A stretch of 64,000 nucleotides of DNA from contig NZ_CP146614.1 in assembly GCF_037094685.1 (NCBI RefSeq), positions 3,410,001 through 3,474,000 on the forward strand. Direction: 5' to 3'. Origin of the DNA: Massilia sp. METH4 (GTDB lineage: Bacteria > Pseudomonadota > Gammaproteobacteria > Burkholderiales > Burkholderiaceae_D). The notes under the pieces were generated by a model. That model searched no databases and had not been told where the DNA came from. It saw only the letters and a program-made list of their open reading frames with translations. Positions 45,508-55,087 of the stretch are shown here, piece by piece (the first letter of the stretch is position 1; the number at the start of each line of letters is the position of its first letter). A program made the translations under genes and the position numbers.

Positions 45508-46872
45508 TTACCGGTCCAACTGCGGCTGGACGTTCGACACCGTCAGGTCGGCGCTGCCTTCGGCCAGGCGCACATTGTATTTCCGGCGCGGTTGCAGCTG
45601 GTCCGGCGAGCGCAGGATCGCGCCACGGCTGTCGGTGACGATCGCGTAGCCACGCTCCAGCGTGCGCTGCGGATTGAGCAGTTCGAGCTGCGCGGCCAGC
45701 GCGCCCAGCGCCTCGCGCTCGCGCCGCACGCACGCGGCGATGTTGACGGCGCAGCGATGCTGCAACGCAGCCAGGTGGGCACGCACGGCGCGCGTGTCGG
45801 GGCGCTGCGCGGCCAGCCGGCCAGCCAGCTTGTCCAGCGTGTGGCGCGACTGGTTCAAGGGCGCGCGGTTGGCGTGCATCAGCGCCGTCGACAGCGCCAG
45901 CAGGGCCAGGCGCTGCTGGCGGATGCGCGCCGTGGGGCTTAGCAGGCGGCGGCTGTGGTGGTCCAGCGTCTGCGCGGCGTCGTTCAGCGTGCGTCGCATT
46001 GCGCGGCGCAGGTCGGTGGCGTCGGCGCGCAGCGAAGCGAGCCAGTCGCCGCGCGGCGTGGCGGCCAGCTCGGCGGCCGCCGTGGGCGTGGCGGCGCGCA
46101 GGTCGGCGGCGAAATCGGCAATGGTGAAATCGGTCTCGTGGCCCACGCCGGAAATCACCGGCATGCTGCATTCCGCGATCGCCCAGGCCACCATCTCGTC
46201 ATTGAAGCACCACAGGTCTTCCATGCTGCCGCCGCCGCGGCAGACGATCAGCACGTCGCACTCGGCCCGCTTCGATGCCGTGCGGATCGCCCGGGCGATC
46301 TGCTCGCCGGCGAACTGCCCCTGGACGAGGGTCGGGTAGAGCACCACGTTCACGTGCGGCGCGCGGCGACGCAAGGCGATCAGCACGTCGCGCAGCGCCG
46401 CCGCCTGAGGGCTCGTGACGATGCCGATGGTGCGCGCGAACAGGGGCAGGGCGCGCTTCCTGTCCTCGTCGAACAGGCCGGCCGCGGACAGCTTCTCCTT
46501 CAGCCGCATGAACGCCTCGAACAGCGCCCCCACGCCGGCGCGGCGGATCGCTTCGACATTGATCTGATAGTCGCCGCGCGGACCATACAGCGTGACGAGC
46601 GCGCGGACTTCGACCTTGTCGCCTTCGCGCGGCACGAAGCCGGCGTATTGCGCGCGGCCGCGGAACATCACGGCGCGCACCTGGGCCGCATCGTCCTTCA
46701 GCGTGAAGTACCAGTGGCCCGACGCGGCACGCGTGAAATTGGAGATTTCCCCAGCGATCCAGGTCAGTGGAAAACTACGCTCGAGCAGCCGCGATACGGC
46801 CTGGTTCAGCGCGCTGACGGTGATCACGGCGTTCTGGCCGGGGGCGGAATCGGGGCGGTCGAAGGTCGGCAT
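45508..46872 (-). CDS. xseA: Exodeoxyribonuclease VII large subunit XseA
   Basis: The 454-residue protein has the N-terminal OB-fold ([27 protein letters not shown]), the catalytic domain with [15 protein letters not shown], the [12 protein letters not shown] motif and [13 protein letters not shown], and a long helical C-terminal part. It degrades single-stranded DNA with XseB. ATG 46872 is preferred; a GTG at 46887 would extend it by five residues and lie within the first degenerate DnaA-box-like element. The large repeat array begins directly upstream. Confidence 0.94.
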   Translation of the reverse strand: MPTFDRPDSAPGQNAVITVSALNQAVSRLLERSFPLTWIAGEISNFTRAASGHWYFTLKDDAAQVRAVMFRGRAQYAGFVPREGDKVEVRALVTLYGPRGDYQINVEAIRRAGVGALFEAFMRLKEKLSAAGLFDEDRKRALPLFARTIGIVTSPQAAALRDVLIALRRRAPHVNVVLYPTLVQGQFAGEQIARAIRTASKRAECDVLIVCRGGGSMEDLWCFNDEMVAWAIAECSMPVISGVGHETDFTIADFAADLRAATPTAAAELAATPRGDWLASLRADATDLRRAMRRTLNDAAQTLDHHSRRLLSPTARIRQQRLALLALSTALMHANRAPLNQSRHTLDKLAGRLAAQRPDTRAVRAHLAALQHRCAVNIAACVRREREALGALAAQLELLNPQRTLERGYAIVTDSRGAILRSPDQLQPRRKYNVRLAEGSADLTVSNVQPQLDR

Positions 46873-47228
46873 CAGGGAACTGTCCACAGAGTCATCAAGC
46901 GGTCATGCTTATGTCATATCTCGCCCAAAACAGCAAGGTGTTTTTCCAAGATACTGATTTATAAAGATAAAACCGGCTGCTTCATTCGTGTGCATCGTAA
47001 GAATATTCTTACAAATCAAGGACTTCGCTGAGGCCGGTCATTCTTACGCACAAAGATATCCACAGAATTTGTGGGGAACGTGAACAAGTGGCGGAAGCAG
47101 TGCCGAAAATTTCCGCAGGAAAAGTTTCTCTTTGTAAATCAGGTACTTGGCATGCCTGACTCGCGCTTCCCCACAATTTTATCCACAGAAGTTGTGCAGA
47201 ACCGCACGGCCATCCGGCGCCCCTCCAG

Positions 47229-47263
47229 CAGGCAACGAGAAGGGATCGGGCTGCCTGTTTTTT
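47229..47263 (+). terminator. Terminator-like hairpin inside repeat array
   Basis: CAGGCA (47229-47234) pairs with TGCCTG (47252-47257) and is followed by TTTTTT. The loop of 17 bases is long for an intrinsic terminator. Confidence 0.45.
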
Positions 47264-47380
47264 GTGCGTGGGCATTTTTTCCTTTTAAATCAACGTGCTT
47301 GGAAGGTCGTGTCACCCTTGCGCACAATATTGTCCACAGTTTTTGTGCAGAAGGACGACCGATGGCAAGACGGATGAGGA

Positions 47381-47413
47381 AAACGGGCAGTCTCGCGTCG
47401 CTGCCCGTTTTTT
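47381..47413 (+). terminator. Intrinsic terminator inside repeat array
   Basis: AAACGGGCAG (47381-47390) pairs perfectly with CTGCCCGTTT (47401-47410), followed by more T. No protein gene ends nearby, so it suggests short transcripts arising within the array. Confidence 0.8.
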
Positions 47414-47879
47414 GAGCTCGGCTGATTTTTCCTGTGAAATCAACGCTCTTCCACCGTCTCCGGCGCCTTGCCAACAGTCTTATCAACAATTACTGTGCAG
47501 AAGCACTGCTGGGTAGAACCGCATATTTGGCTGTACTGCAAGTTTTTTGCGCATTGAAATAATTTCCTTTCGGATCAAGGACTTGACGAGGTCATGGGCC
47601 CCTTGCCAACAATTTTGTCCACAGAAATTGTTGAGAATGCCGCCGCAGCGGATGCCGAGGTGGTTGCACAAAAAATGGGCTTCGCCATAAATTCTATTGA
47701 AATCAATGACTTGTGCGAGACTTCGCGCCTTGCGCACATTCTTTTCCACAGAATTTGTGAAGAACACGCGTCGGCGCGCCTGGGCCGCGCGCTTGCACCG
47801 GTCCACACTTGCCGCGATGCCGGCAACACGCTACATTGCGCGTCTGCGCCTGTGTCGGGCTTTCATAAAGGAGTAAGTT

Positions 47880-48485
47880 TTGCTCGCCATCTTCCAAGCT
47901 GCCGGCTGGCCGATCTGGTTGCTGCTGATCGCTTCCATCGTCGCCACCGCCTTGATCATCGAACGCCTGATGACCTTGCGCCGCGCCCGGATCCTGCCGC
48001 CTAACCTGCTCGACGAAGTGGTGGGCGTCTACCGCAGCGGCAACATCACGCCGGATATCCTGGGCAAGCTGGAAACGAGTTCGCCGCTGGGCGTGGTGCT
48101 GTCGGCCGCGCTGCGCAATGTGAACGCGCCGCGCGAGGTGATGAAGGAATCGATCGAGGAAGCGGGCAGCGGTGTCGCGCACACGCTGGAGCGTTTCCTG
48201 ACGACGCTGGGCACGATCGCCACGCTGGCGCCGCTGATGGGGCTGTTCGGCACCGTGGTCGGCATGATCGAGATCTTCGGCGCCCAAAATCCCACCGGTG
48301 CCAATCCGGCGCAGCTGGCGCACGGCATTTCCGTGGCGCTGTACAACACCGGCTTCGGCCTGGCCATCGCCATGCCCACGCTGGTGTTCTACCGCCACTT
48401 CCGCGCGCTGGTCGACAGCTTCGTGATCCAGATGGAGCAGCAGGCCGTGCGCTTCGTCGACGTCGTGCACAACTCCCGTCAGTAA
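47880..48485 (+). CDS. exbB: ExbB/TolQ-family proton channel protein
   Basis: The 201-residue protein has three membrane helices: residues 4-24, about 118-140 and about 155-178. TLGTIATLAPLMGLFGTVVGMIEIF is the ExbB/MotA signature. With ExbD it forms the proton channel that powers TonB-dependent uptake or similar transport. The start is TTG at 47880, with AAGGAG six bases before it; no ATG is available at the right place. It is 10 bases before exbD, and both lead the lpxK-kdsB-adk cluster, as is common in Burkholderiales. Confidence 0.92.
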   Translation: MLAIFQAAGWPIWLLLIASIVATALIIERLMTLRRARILPPNLLDEVVGVYRSGNITPDILGKLETSSPLGVVLSAALRNVNAPREVMKESIEEAGSGVAHTLERFLTTLGTIATLAPLMGLFGTVVGMIEIFGAQNPTGANPAQLAHGISVALYNTGFGLAIAMPTLVFYRHFRALVDSFVIQMEQQAVRFVDVVHNSRQ

Positions 48486-48495
48486 GGGCAGGGCG

Positions 48496-48918
48496 ATGAA
48501 TTTCCGCAAGGGCCAGCGCCGGGAAGACCCGGAGATCAACCTGATCCCGTTCATCGACGTGCTGCTGGTGATCCTGATCTTCCTGATGGTGTCGACCACC
48601 TACAGCAAGTTCACGGAACTGCAGATCACGCTGCCCACCGCCGATGCGCAGAAGGCGACCCAGCAGCCGGACCAGATCGACGTGACCGTGGATGCGAAAG
48701 GCAACTACACGATCAACGGCGAGCCGGTATCGTTCCGCGACGTGGCCGGCCTGGCCTCGGTGCTGAAGGCGGCCGCGCAGCCGGGCAGCGACCCGGTGGT
48801 GGTCGTCAATGCCGACCAGTTCGCCATGCACCAGATGGTGGTCAACGTGATGGAAGCGGCGCGCATCGCCGGCTTCGGCAAGTTGACGTTCGCGGCGCAG
48901 ACGGGGAGCGGGAAGTAG
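48496..48918 (+). CDS. exbD: ExbD/TolR-family biopolymer transport protein
   Basis: A 140-residue protein with one membrane helix near the N-terminus. INLIPFIDVLLVILIFLM contains the conserved membrane Asp that carries protons in ExbD/TolR. The rest is the periplasmic domain with the typical GEPVSFRDV region. It pairs with ExbB, encoded just upstream. It starts at ATG 48496 and ends before the nested inverted repeat at 48940. Confidence 0.92.
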   Translation: MNFRKGQRREDPEINLIPFIDVLLVILIFLMVSTTYSKFTELQITLPTADAQKATQQPDQIDVTVDAKGNYTINGEPVSFRDVAGLASVLKAAAQPGSDPVVVVNADQFAMHQMVVNVMEAARIAGFGKLTFAAQTGSGK

Positions 48919-48939
48919 GCGTGATATTTTCCTCTCAGA

Positions 48940-48999
48940 CCCCGGAGCAAGACCTGGGGACGGACGCGACGGGTCCGTCCCCAGCACCTGCCTCCGGGG
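48940..48999. repeat. Nested inverted repeat between exbD and lpxK
   Basis: The inner arms CTGGGGACGGAC (48954-48965) and GTCCGTCCCCAG (48973-48984) are perfect. An outer pair CCCCGGAG (48940-48947) and CTCCGGGG (48992-48999) encloses them. The element occupies half of the 121-base gap and belongs with the GGGGAC palindromes elsewhere. Confidence 0.8.
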
Positions 49000-49039
49000 C
49001 AAGGATGTGTTGCCGGCTGTTCCGGCTATTCCTTACCCA

Positions 49040-50065
49040 ATGACCCTCGAATCCACCCTCACCCGCGCCTGGCAGAAGCGCGGTCCGCTCGCCTGTGCGC
49101 TGTACCCCGTGTCGCTGCTGTTCCGCGCGCTGGCCGCGCTGCGCCGCCGCCTGTACCGCGGCGGCATCCTGAAATCGACGCGCCTGCCGGTGCCCGTGGT
49201 GGTGGTCGGCAATATCTATATCGGCGGCACCGGCAAGACGCCGTTGACGATCTGGCTGGTCGAGCGCCTGCGCGCCGCCGGCTTCCAGCCCGGCGTGATC
49301 TCGCGTGGCTTCGGCAGCCAGGGCGACGCGCCGCGGCCCGTGACCGCGCTGTCCACTCCGGCCGAGGTGGGCGACGAGCCCGTGCTGATCGCCACGCGCG
49401 CCGCGTGCCCCGTCTTCGTGGGCCGCAACCGCGCCGCGGCGGGGCTGGCGCTGCTGGCCGCGCACCCCGAAGTGAACGTGATCGTCACCGACGACGGCTT
49501 GCAGCACTACGCGCTGCAACGCGACGTGGAAGTGGTGCTGTTCGATGGCCGCGGCGTGGGCAACGGCTGGACCTTGCCCGCCGGCCCGCTGCGCGAGCCG
49601 CCTTCGCGCCGTCGCGATGTCACGGTGGTCAACGCGCCGGCGCTGACGCCGCGGCTGGCCGCCAAGGTCGGCGGCCAGCCGCACCTGATGACCCTGGAGG
49701 GCGAGTTCGCCGAACGCCTCGCCGACCGGCGCGAGCGCGTGCCGCTGCGCTATATCGGCGGCCGGGGCAGGGTGGCCGCCGCCGCCGGCATCGGCAACCC
49801 GAAGCGCTTTTTCCGCATGCTGGCCGACGCCGGCCTGCAGTTCCAGGAACTGCCGCTGCCCGATCATCACGATTTCCTCGACCGGCCGTTCGCGCGGGTG
49901 GACGCGGAGGTGATCTTGATGACCGAGAAGGATGCAGTAAAATGCGCACAAATCGAAGAACTCAGAAACGATCCGCGGCTGTGGGTCGTTCCGGTCGGCG
50001 CGCAGCTCGATGCGGCGCTGGCCTCGCACATTGTGGAGAAATGCCGTGGACGCACGTTTGCTTGA
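49040..50065 (+). CDS. lpxK: Tetraacyldisaccharide 4'-kinase LpxK
   Basis: The 341-residue enzyme phosphorylates the lipid A disaccharide at the inner membrane. The N-terminal membrane-associated helix is at residues 13-35, and the P-loop is in [30 protein letters not shown] is the other family landmark, with the catalytic Asp. The ATG at 49040 gives [11 protein letters not shown], a usual start, although the ribosome site is weak; GTG or TTG starts at 49007-49010 lie closer to AAGGA. The 3' end overlaps the Trm112 gene by 20 bases. Confidence 0.92.
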   Translation: MTLESTLTRAWQKRGPLACALYPVSLLFRALAALRRRLYRGGILKSTRLPVPVVVVGNIYIGGTGKTPLTIWLVERLRAAGFQPGVISRGFGSQGDAPRPVTALSTPAEVGDEPVLIATRAACPVFVGRNRAAAGLALLAAHPEVNVIVTDDGLQHYALQRDVEVVLFDGRGVGNGWTLPAGPLREPPSRRRDVTVVNAPALTPRLAAKVGGQPHLMTLEGEFAERLADRRERVPLRYIGGRGRVAAAAGIGNPKRFFRMLADAGLQFQELPLPDHHDFLDRPFARVDAEVILMTEKDAVKCAQIEELRNDPRLWVVPVGAQLDAALASHIVEKCRGRTFA

Positions 50066-50222
50066 CATCCTGGTCTGCCCTGTTTGCAAGGGCCCGCTGG
50101 AATACGATAAGAAAGCCCAGGAAATGATCTGCCGCGGCGACCGCCTGGCCTATCCGATCCGCGACGGCATCCCGATCATGTGGGCAGACGAAGCCCGCAC
50201 GCTGCAGGATACCGTGGAATAA
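50046..50222 (+). CDS. Trm112/YcaR-family small protein
   Basis: A 58-residue protein with [16 protein letters not shown] and IRDGIPIM, the standard outline of the Trm112p-like UPF0434 family. Members bind zinc or act as partner proteins of methyltransferases; the bacterial role is unclear. The GTG at 50046 follows GGAGAAATGCC and overlaps lpxK. Position between lpxK and kdsB is conserved in many proteobacteria. Confidence 0.9.
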   Translation: MDARLLDILVCPVCKGPLEYDKKAQEMICRGDRLAYPIRDGIPIMWADEARTLQDTVE

Positions 50223-50242
50223 GCGGGTGGAATGAGCCGATC

Positions 50243-50992
50243 GTGAGCTTCACCGTCATCATTCCCGCGCGGCTGGCGTCGACCCGCCTGCCGAACAAAC
50301 CGCTGGCCGACCTTGGCGGCAAGCCGATGGTCGTGCGCGTGGCCGAGCGGGCCGCGCTGTCCGGCGCGGCCCGCATCGTCGTGGCCACCGACCACCCATC
50401 GATCATGGAAGCCTGTGCCGCGCACGGCGTCGAAGCGCGGCTGACGCGCGCCGACCATCCGTCCGGCACCGACCGCATCGCCGAGGTGGCGCAGGCGCTC
50501 GGCCTGCCGCCCTCGGCCGTGGTCGTCAACCTGCAGGGCGACGAGCCGCTGATCGACCCGGCGCTGCTGGCCGACTGCGCCGCGCGCATCGATGCGGGCG
50601 TGCCAATGGCCACCTGCGCCCATCCGATCGACGACGCTGCCGATGCCTTCAATCCGAACGTGGTCAAGGTAGTCCTGGACAAGGCGGGCCGCGCGCTGTA
50701 CTTCAGCCGCGCCACGATTCCCTGGGCGCGCGATGCCTTCGCGCAGTCCAAGGATGCGCTGCCTTCCGGCTATGTGCCGTTGCGCCACATCGGCCTGTAC
50801 GCCTACCGCAACGATTTCCTGCAAGCCTATCCGCGGCTCGACGTGTCGCCGCTCGAGACCATTGAGGCCCTCGAGCAGCTGCGCGTGCTGTGGCATGGCC
50901 ATCCTATCGCCGTGCACGTCACCGGCGCCGCGCCGGCACCCGGCGTCGATACTCCCGAAGACCTGGAACGCGTTCGCGCTCACTTCGGCTGA
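50243..50992 (+). CDS. kdsB: CMP-KDO synthetase KdsB
   Basis: The 249-residue enzyme activates KDO with CTP for lipopolysaccharide core assembly. The nucleotide-binding motif [15 protein letters not shown] and [21 protein letters not shown] and HIGLYAYR are all conserved. The start is GTG 50243, 20 bases after the Trm112 gene; no ATG fits. The neighbours lpxK and Trm112 confirm the lipopolysaccharide context. Confidence 0.94.
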   Translation: MSFTVIIPARLASTRLPNKPLADLGGKPMVVRVAERAALSGAARIVVATDHPSIMEACAAHGVEARLTRADHPSGTDRIAEVAQALGLPPSAVVVNLQGDEPLIDPALLADCAARIDAGVPMATCAHPIDDAADAFNPNVVKVVLDKAGRALYFSRATIPWARDAFAQSKDALPSGYVPLRHIGLYAYRNDFLQAYPRLDVSPLETIEALEQLRVLWHGHPIAVHVTGAAPAPGVDTPEDLERVRAHFG

Positions 50993-51073
50993 GCGTTTGG
51001 CGTTTTTGCACGTCGGCGCCATTCCCGAAGTGGCGTTGGGCCAGCCTTTTGTGGTAAGTTTCGTCACAACTGA

Positions 51074-51772
<699 letters not shown>

Positions 51773-51782
51773 GAAACACGAG

Positions 51783-51809
51783 ACGGGCCCGCGCGGTCCG
51801 TTTTTTTTT
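51783..51809 (+). terminator. Rho-independent terminator after adk
   Basis: ACGGGCC (51783-51789) pairs with GGTCCGT (51795-51801), with one G-T pair, around CGCGC, and is followed by nine T residues. Confidence 0.9.
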
Positions 51810-51962
51810 GCCGGCCCCCTTTTGGCCGCACAGCCGTACGCCTTGCCGTACGCAGGTATTCGCAAGCATCGTTTCGTCTGCATCGTTTCGTTTGCCGCTA
51901 GCGCGGCGTGATGAAGTCCGATTGGCACCATTCGACAACGTTGGTTCATAAAGGGGGGAGAT

Positions 51963-54116
51963 ATGGCAGCAGGTCTGTGGTTTGCGGTGGCGTGTGGCGT
52001 CATCGCGGTGATATACGGGCTGTACTCGCGCAACTGGATCCTGGGGCAGGACGCGGGCAATGCCCGCATGCAGGAGATCGCCCTGGCGATCCAGCAGGGC
52101 GCCAGCGCCTACCTGACGCGGCAGTACCGCACCATCGCCATCGTTGGCGTCATCCTCCTCGTTGCCATCTTCCTCCTGCTCGGCGTGCAGACCGCGCTGG
52201 GCTTCCTGATCGGCGCGGTGCTGTCCGGCGCCTGCGGCTTCATCGGCATGAACGTGTCGGTGCGGGCCAATGTGCGCACGGCGCAGGCCGCCTCAAGAAG
52301 CTTGAACGACGCGCTCGACGTGGCCTTCAAGAGCGGCGCGATCACCGGCCTGCTCGTGGTGGGCCTGGGCCTGCTGGGCGTGGCCCTGTTCTACTGGATG
52401 CTGACGGCCTTTGCCGGCAGTGCGTATCCTTCGCCAGGGCTGTCGCCGCACGACGTGATCAAGCCGCTGATCGGCCTGGCTTTCGGCGCGTCGCTGATCT
52501 CGATCTTCGCCCGGCTGGGCGGCGGCATCTTCACCAAGGGCGCCGACGTGGGCGCCGACCTGGTGGGCAAGGTGGAGGCGGGCATCCCGGAGGATGACCC
52601 GCGCAACCCGGCCGTGATCGCCGACAACGTGGGCGACAACGTGGGCGACTGCGCCGGCATGGCGGCCGACCTGTTCGAAACCTATGTGGTGACCCTGATC
52701 GCCACCATGCTGCTCGGTGCGCTGATGGTTACCGACGCCACGGCCGAGGCGATCCTGTACCCGCTGCTGCTGGGCGGCGTGTCGATCCTGGCGTCGATCG
52801 TCGGCTGCCTGTTCGTCAAGGCCAAGCCGGGCAAGAAGATCATGTCTGCGCTGTACACGGGGCTGTGGTGGGCGGCGATCCTGTCGCTGATCGGCTTCGC
52901 CATCGTCACGTGGCTGGTGTGGACCGACTACACGATGCGCTGGCAGATGATTGGCGCCACGCTGGTGGGCATCGTGCTCACGGGCCTGATGGTGTACATC
53001 ACCGAGTTCTACACGGGCACCGATTTCAAGCCGGTGCGTCACATCGCCGAAGCGTCGACGACCGGGCATGGCACCAACATCATCGCCGGGCTGGGCGTGT
53101 CGATGAAATCGACCGCATACCCCGTGCTGGCCGTGTGCATCGCCATCCTGGTGTCCTATGAGCTGGCCGGCCTGTACGGCATCGCGATCGCCGCCACCTC
53201 GATGCTGTCGATGGCCGGCATCATCGTCGCGCTCGACGCCTATGGGCCGGTGACCGACAACGCCGGCGGCATTGCCGAGATGTCCGGCATGCCCGATTCC
53301 GTGCGCGCCATCACCGACCCGCTCGACGCCGTCGGCAACACCACAAAGGCCGTCACGAAGGGTTATGCGATCGGTTCGGCCGGCCTGGCGGCGTTGGTGC
53401 TGTTCGCCGATTACACCCATGCGCTGGACGCGCGCAACATCAGTATCGCATTCGACCTGTCCAATCCGATGGTGATCGTGGGCCTGTTCATCGGCGGGCT
53501 GATCCCCTACCTGTTCGGCGCGATGGCGATGGAAGCGGTGGGGCGGGCGGCTGGCGCGGTGGTGGTCGAGGTGCGCCGGCAGTTCCGCGAGATCCGCGGC
53601 ATCATGGATGGTACCGGCAAGCCGCAGTACGACAAGGCGGTGGACATGCTGACGGCATCGGCGATCCGCGAAATGATCCTGCCCTCGCTGCTCCCCGTGA
53701 TCGTGCCCATTCTCGTCGGCATGCTGCTCGGGCCGGCCGCGCTGGGCGGCATGCTGATGGGCACCATCATCACCGGCCTGTTCGTGGCGATCTCGATGAC
53801 GACCGGCGGCGGCGCCTGGGACAATGCCAAGAAATACATCGAGGACGGCAACCACGGCGGCAAGGGCTCGGATGCGCACAAGGCGGCGGTAACCGGCGAC
53901 ACGGTGGGCGACCCGTACAAGGACACGGCCGGCCCCGCCGTCAACCCGCTCATCAAGATCATCAACATCGTCGCGCTGCTGCTGGTGCCGCTGCTGCCGG
54001 CAACCGGCTGGCTGGCGGTCACGCCCGACCCGGTGCAGGCGCGGGCGAAGGTGTCGCACCAGGTGGCCAACGGCACGCCGCAGGCGGCGCCGTCGGTGCC
54101 GGCCGCGCCGCGCTGA
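51963..54116 (+). CDS. hppA: Membrane-bound proton-pumping pyrophosphatase HppA
   Basis: A 717-residue protein with about 16 membrane helices. It couples pyrophosphate hydrolysis to proton export. The catalytic stretch [20 protein letters not shown] and [19 protein letters not shown] is intact. Lys462 in [10 protein letters not shown] replaces the alanine of potassium-dependent pumps, which places this protein in the potassium-independent class. A Shine-Dalgarno run GGGGGGAG precedes ATG 51963. The C-terminus has an extra Ala/Pro-rich tail (last 25 residues). A 34-bp minisatellite begins two bases past the stop. Confidence 0.95.
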   Translation: MAAGLWFAVACGVIAVIYGLYSRNWILGQDAGNARMQEIALAIQQGASAYLTRQYRTIAIVGVILLVAIFLLLGVQTALGFLIGAVLSGACGFIGMNVSVRANVRTAQAASRSLNDALDVAFKSGAITGLLVVGLGLLGVALFYWMLTAFAGSAYPSPGLSPHDVIKPLIGLAFGASLISIFARLGGGIFTKGADVGADLVGKVEAGIPEDDPRNPAVIADNVGDNVGDCAGMAADLFETYVVTLIATMLLGALMVTDATAEAILYPLLLGGVSILASIVGCLFVKAKPGKKIMSALYTGLWWAAILSLIGFAIVTWLVWTDYTMRWQMIGATLVGIVLTGLMVYITEFYTGTDFKPVRHIAEASTTGHGTNIIAGLGVSMKSTAYPVLAVCIAILVSYELAGLYGIAIAATSMLSMAGIIVALDAYGPVTDNAGGIAEMSGMPDSVRAITDPLDAVGNTTKAVTKGYAIGSAGLAALVLFADYTHALDARNISIAFDLSNPMVIVGLFIGGLIPYLFGAMAMEAVGRAAGAVVVEVRRQFREIRGIMDGTGKPQYDKAVDMLTASAIREMILPSLLPVIVPILVGMLLGPAALGGMLMGTIITGLFVAISMTTGGGAWDNAKKYIEDGNHGGKGSDAHKAAVTGDTVGDPYKDTAGPAVNPLIKIINIVALLLVPLLPATGWLAVTPDPVQARAKVSHQVANGTPQAAPSVPAAPR

Positions 54117-54118
54117 GA

Positions 54119-54296
54119 CGGCACAGCGGTGCAGGGGGCGGCACAGCGGTGCAGGGGGCGGCAGCGCTAAGGCGGCACAGCGGTGCAGGGGGCGGCAGCG
54201 CCAAGGCGGTGCAGCGGTGCAGGGGGCGGCAGCGCCAAGGCGGCGCAGCGGTGCAGGCGTGTGGCAGCGCTGAGGCGGCGCAGCGGTGCGGCATGG
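54119..54296. repeat. 34-bp minisatellite, about five copies
   Basis: Units beginning CGGCACAGCGGTGCAG start at 54119 (short, 20 bp), 54139, 54173, 54207, 54241 (35 bp) and 54276 (partial). Copies differ at scattered bases. No gene is supported over this stretch. Confidence 0.88.
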
Positions 54297-54361
54297 CACG
54301 GGCGGCCCGGCGTATCATGGATGCGCCGATGCCGTCCGGGGCCTGCCATGCCGCCATTCCG

Positions 54362-54529
54362 TTTGCCGAATCGTTCGCCAGTTCGTTCGCCAGCTCGTTC
54401 GCCGATTTGTTCGCCGATTCCTTGGCCAATCCGTTGGGCAATTCGTTCGCGGATTTGTTCCTTGATTCGTTCCCCCGCTTGTTCCCCGGCTTGTTCCCCG
54501 ATTCATTCGTTGATCAGTTCGCTGATGCT
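54362..54529. repeat. 12-bp tandem repeat, 14 units
   Basis: Fourteen consecutive 12-base units derived from TTCGCCGATTCG fill 168 bases without a gap. Divergence rises towards both ends; the last unit holds the ATG proposed as start of the next gene. Since 12 is a multiple of three, reading frames run through it: one gives the tetrapeptide FADS, another RSPI. Confidence 0.9.
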
Positions 54530-55031
54530 TGCCGCCGCGCTGATCCCCGCGCTTGCGAGCGCGCGGCAGGACGCCGTCGCCGAGCGCGAAGCGTACGCCA
54601 ATCTGCCCGTGTGCCGGCTCGGCCCGGACCGGCGCAGTCTCGAGATCGAACCCTGCCGCACCGCGCCGGCGCAGCGGCCGATGCCGCGGCGGCCCGTGCC
54701 GCGGCAGGATGACGCTGACCGCATCGGCCCTCCCGATACGATGCCGCCTTCGGCTGCCGGACGGCCCGTGCTGCCTTCGGCCACGCTCGGCCAACGTTCT
54801 CCCTATCCGGCGGCACCGGTGGCCCCGGTACCGCCCTTGGTGAATCCGTCGGCCAACCCGTCCGCGTCGCCACCGGACAGGGCCATTACCCGGCCGTCAC
54901 CCACCACCTGCGTGGGCGGCGTGTGCCGCGATACCAACGGCAACACGTTCCAGCAAGGCGGCACCGGCGTGACGCGCACCCCGGCGGGGCGCCACTGCAC
55001 CACCGTCGGGGGCTTTGTCCGCTGCATGTGA
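54525..55031 (+). CDS. Small exported Pro-rich protein with C-terminal Cys motif
   Basis: From ATG 54525 the product has 168 residues: a short signal-like stretch (MLAAALIPALASA), a segment with NLPVCRLGPDRRSLEIEPC, a Pro/Arg-rich low-complexity middle, and the C-terminal pattern CVGGVCRDTNG ... HCTTVGGFVRCM with four cysteines. The reading frame is open upstream through the 12-bp array to ATG 54348, adding an RSPI-type repeat region; neither start has a good ribosome site. I recognise no function. It follows hppA and the minisatellites and precedes an SDR gene. Confidence 0.65.
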   Translation: MLAAALIPALASARQDAVAEREAYANLPVCRLGPDRRSLEIEPCRTAPAQRPMPRRPVPRQDDADRIGPPDTMPPSAAGRPVLPSATLGQRSPYPAAPVAPVPPLVNPSANPSASPPDRAITRPSPTTCVGGVCRDTNGNTFQQGGTGVTRTPAGRHCTTVGGFVRCM

Positions 55032-55051
55032 TTCCGCTACAATGCCGTTGG

Positions 55052-55074
55052 TTGACGCTTACGTAAACGTAAAG
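55052..55074. promoter_or_regulatory. Dyad TTACGT-AA-ACGTAA, possible LiuR-type operator
   Basis: The perfect dyad at 55059-55072, preceded by TTGACGC, lies 16 bases before the hydroxyacyl-CoA dehydrogenase start. It resembles, from memory, sites of the MerR-type regulator LiuR that controls branched-chain amino acid and fatty acid breakdown in proteobacteria. Confidence 0.4.
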
Positions 55075-55087
55075 TAGAGGAGACGGC

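Larger units (their letters stand above)
46880..47763. repeat. Array of six tandem units with DnaA-box-like hairpins
   Basis: Six imperfect units of about 125-150 bp. Each has AAATCAANGACTT (about 47013, 47136, 47287, 47437, 47572, 47700) followed 40-50 bases later by a nine-base core close to TTATCCACA. Cores: 47056-47064 (ATATCCACA), 47179-47187 (TTATCCACA), 47330-47338 (TTGTCCACA), 47480-47488 (TTATCAACA), 47615-47623 (TTGTCCACA), 47742-47750 (TTTTCCACA). A seventh, CTGTCCACA, is at 46880-46888 next to xseA. Each core is enclosed by an inverted repeat such as CAACAATTT/AAATTGTTG (47607/47625). TTATNCACA is the known DnaA box. No dnaA, dnaN or plasmid rep gene is near. Confidence 0.8.

Noticed and set aside
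46880..47763. Chromosomal origin oriC
   Set aside because: DnaA-box-like cores are present, but there is no dnaA, dnaN, gyrB, rpmH or parAB nearby and the spacing is far wider than in known oriC regions. It is kept as an unexplained repeat array.
46950..47850. Small protein genes in the repeat array (for example 47071-47415)
   Set aside because: The frames have no ribosome sites, give different products in each unit, and run through hairpins and terminators.
54119..54296. CRISPR array
   Set aside because: The 34-bp units are contiguous with no unique spacers, and there are no cas genes.
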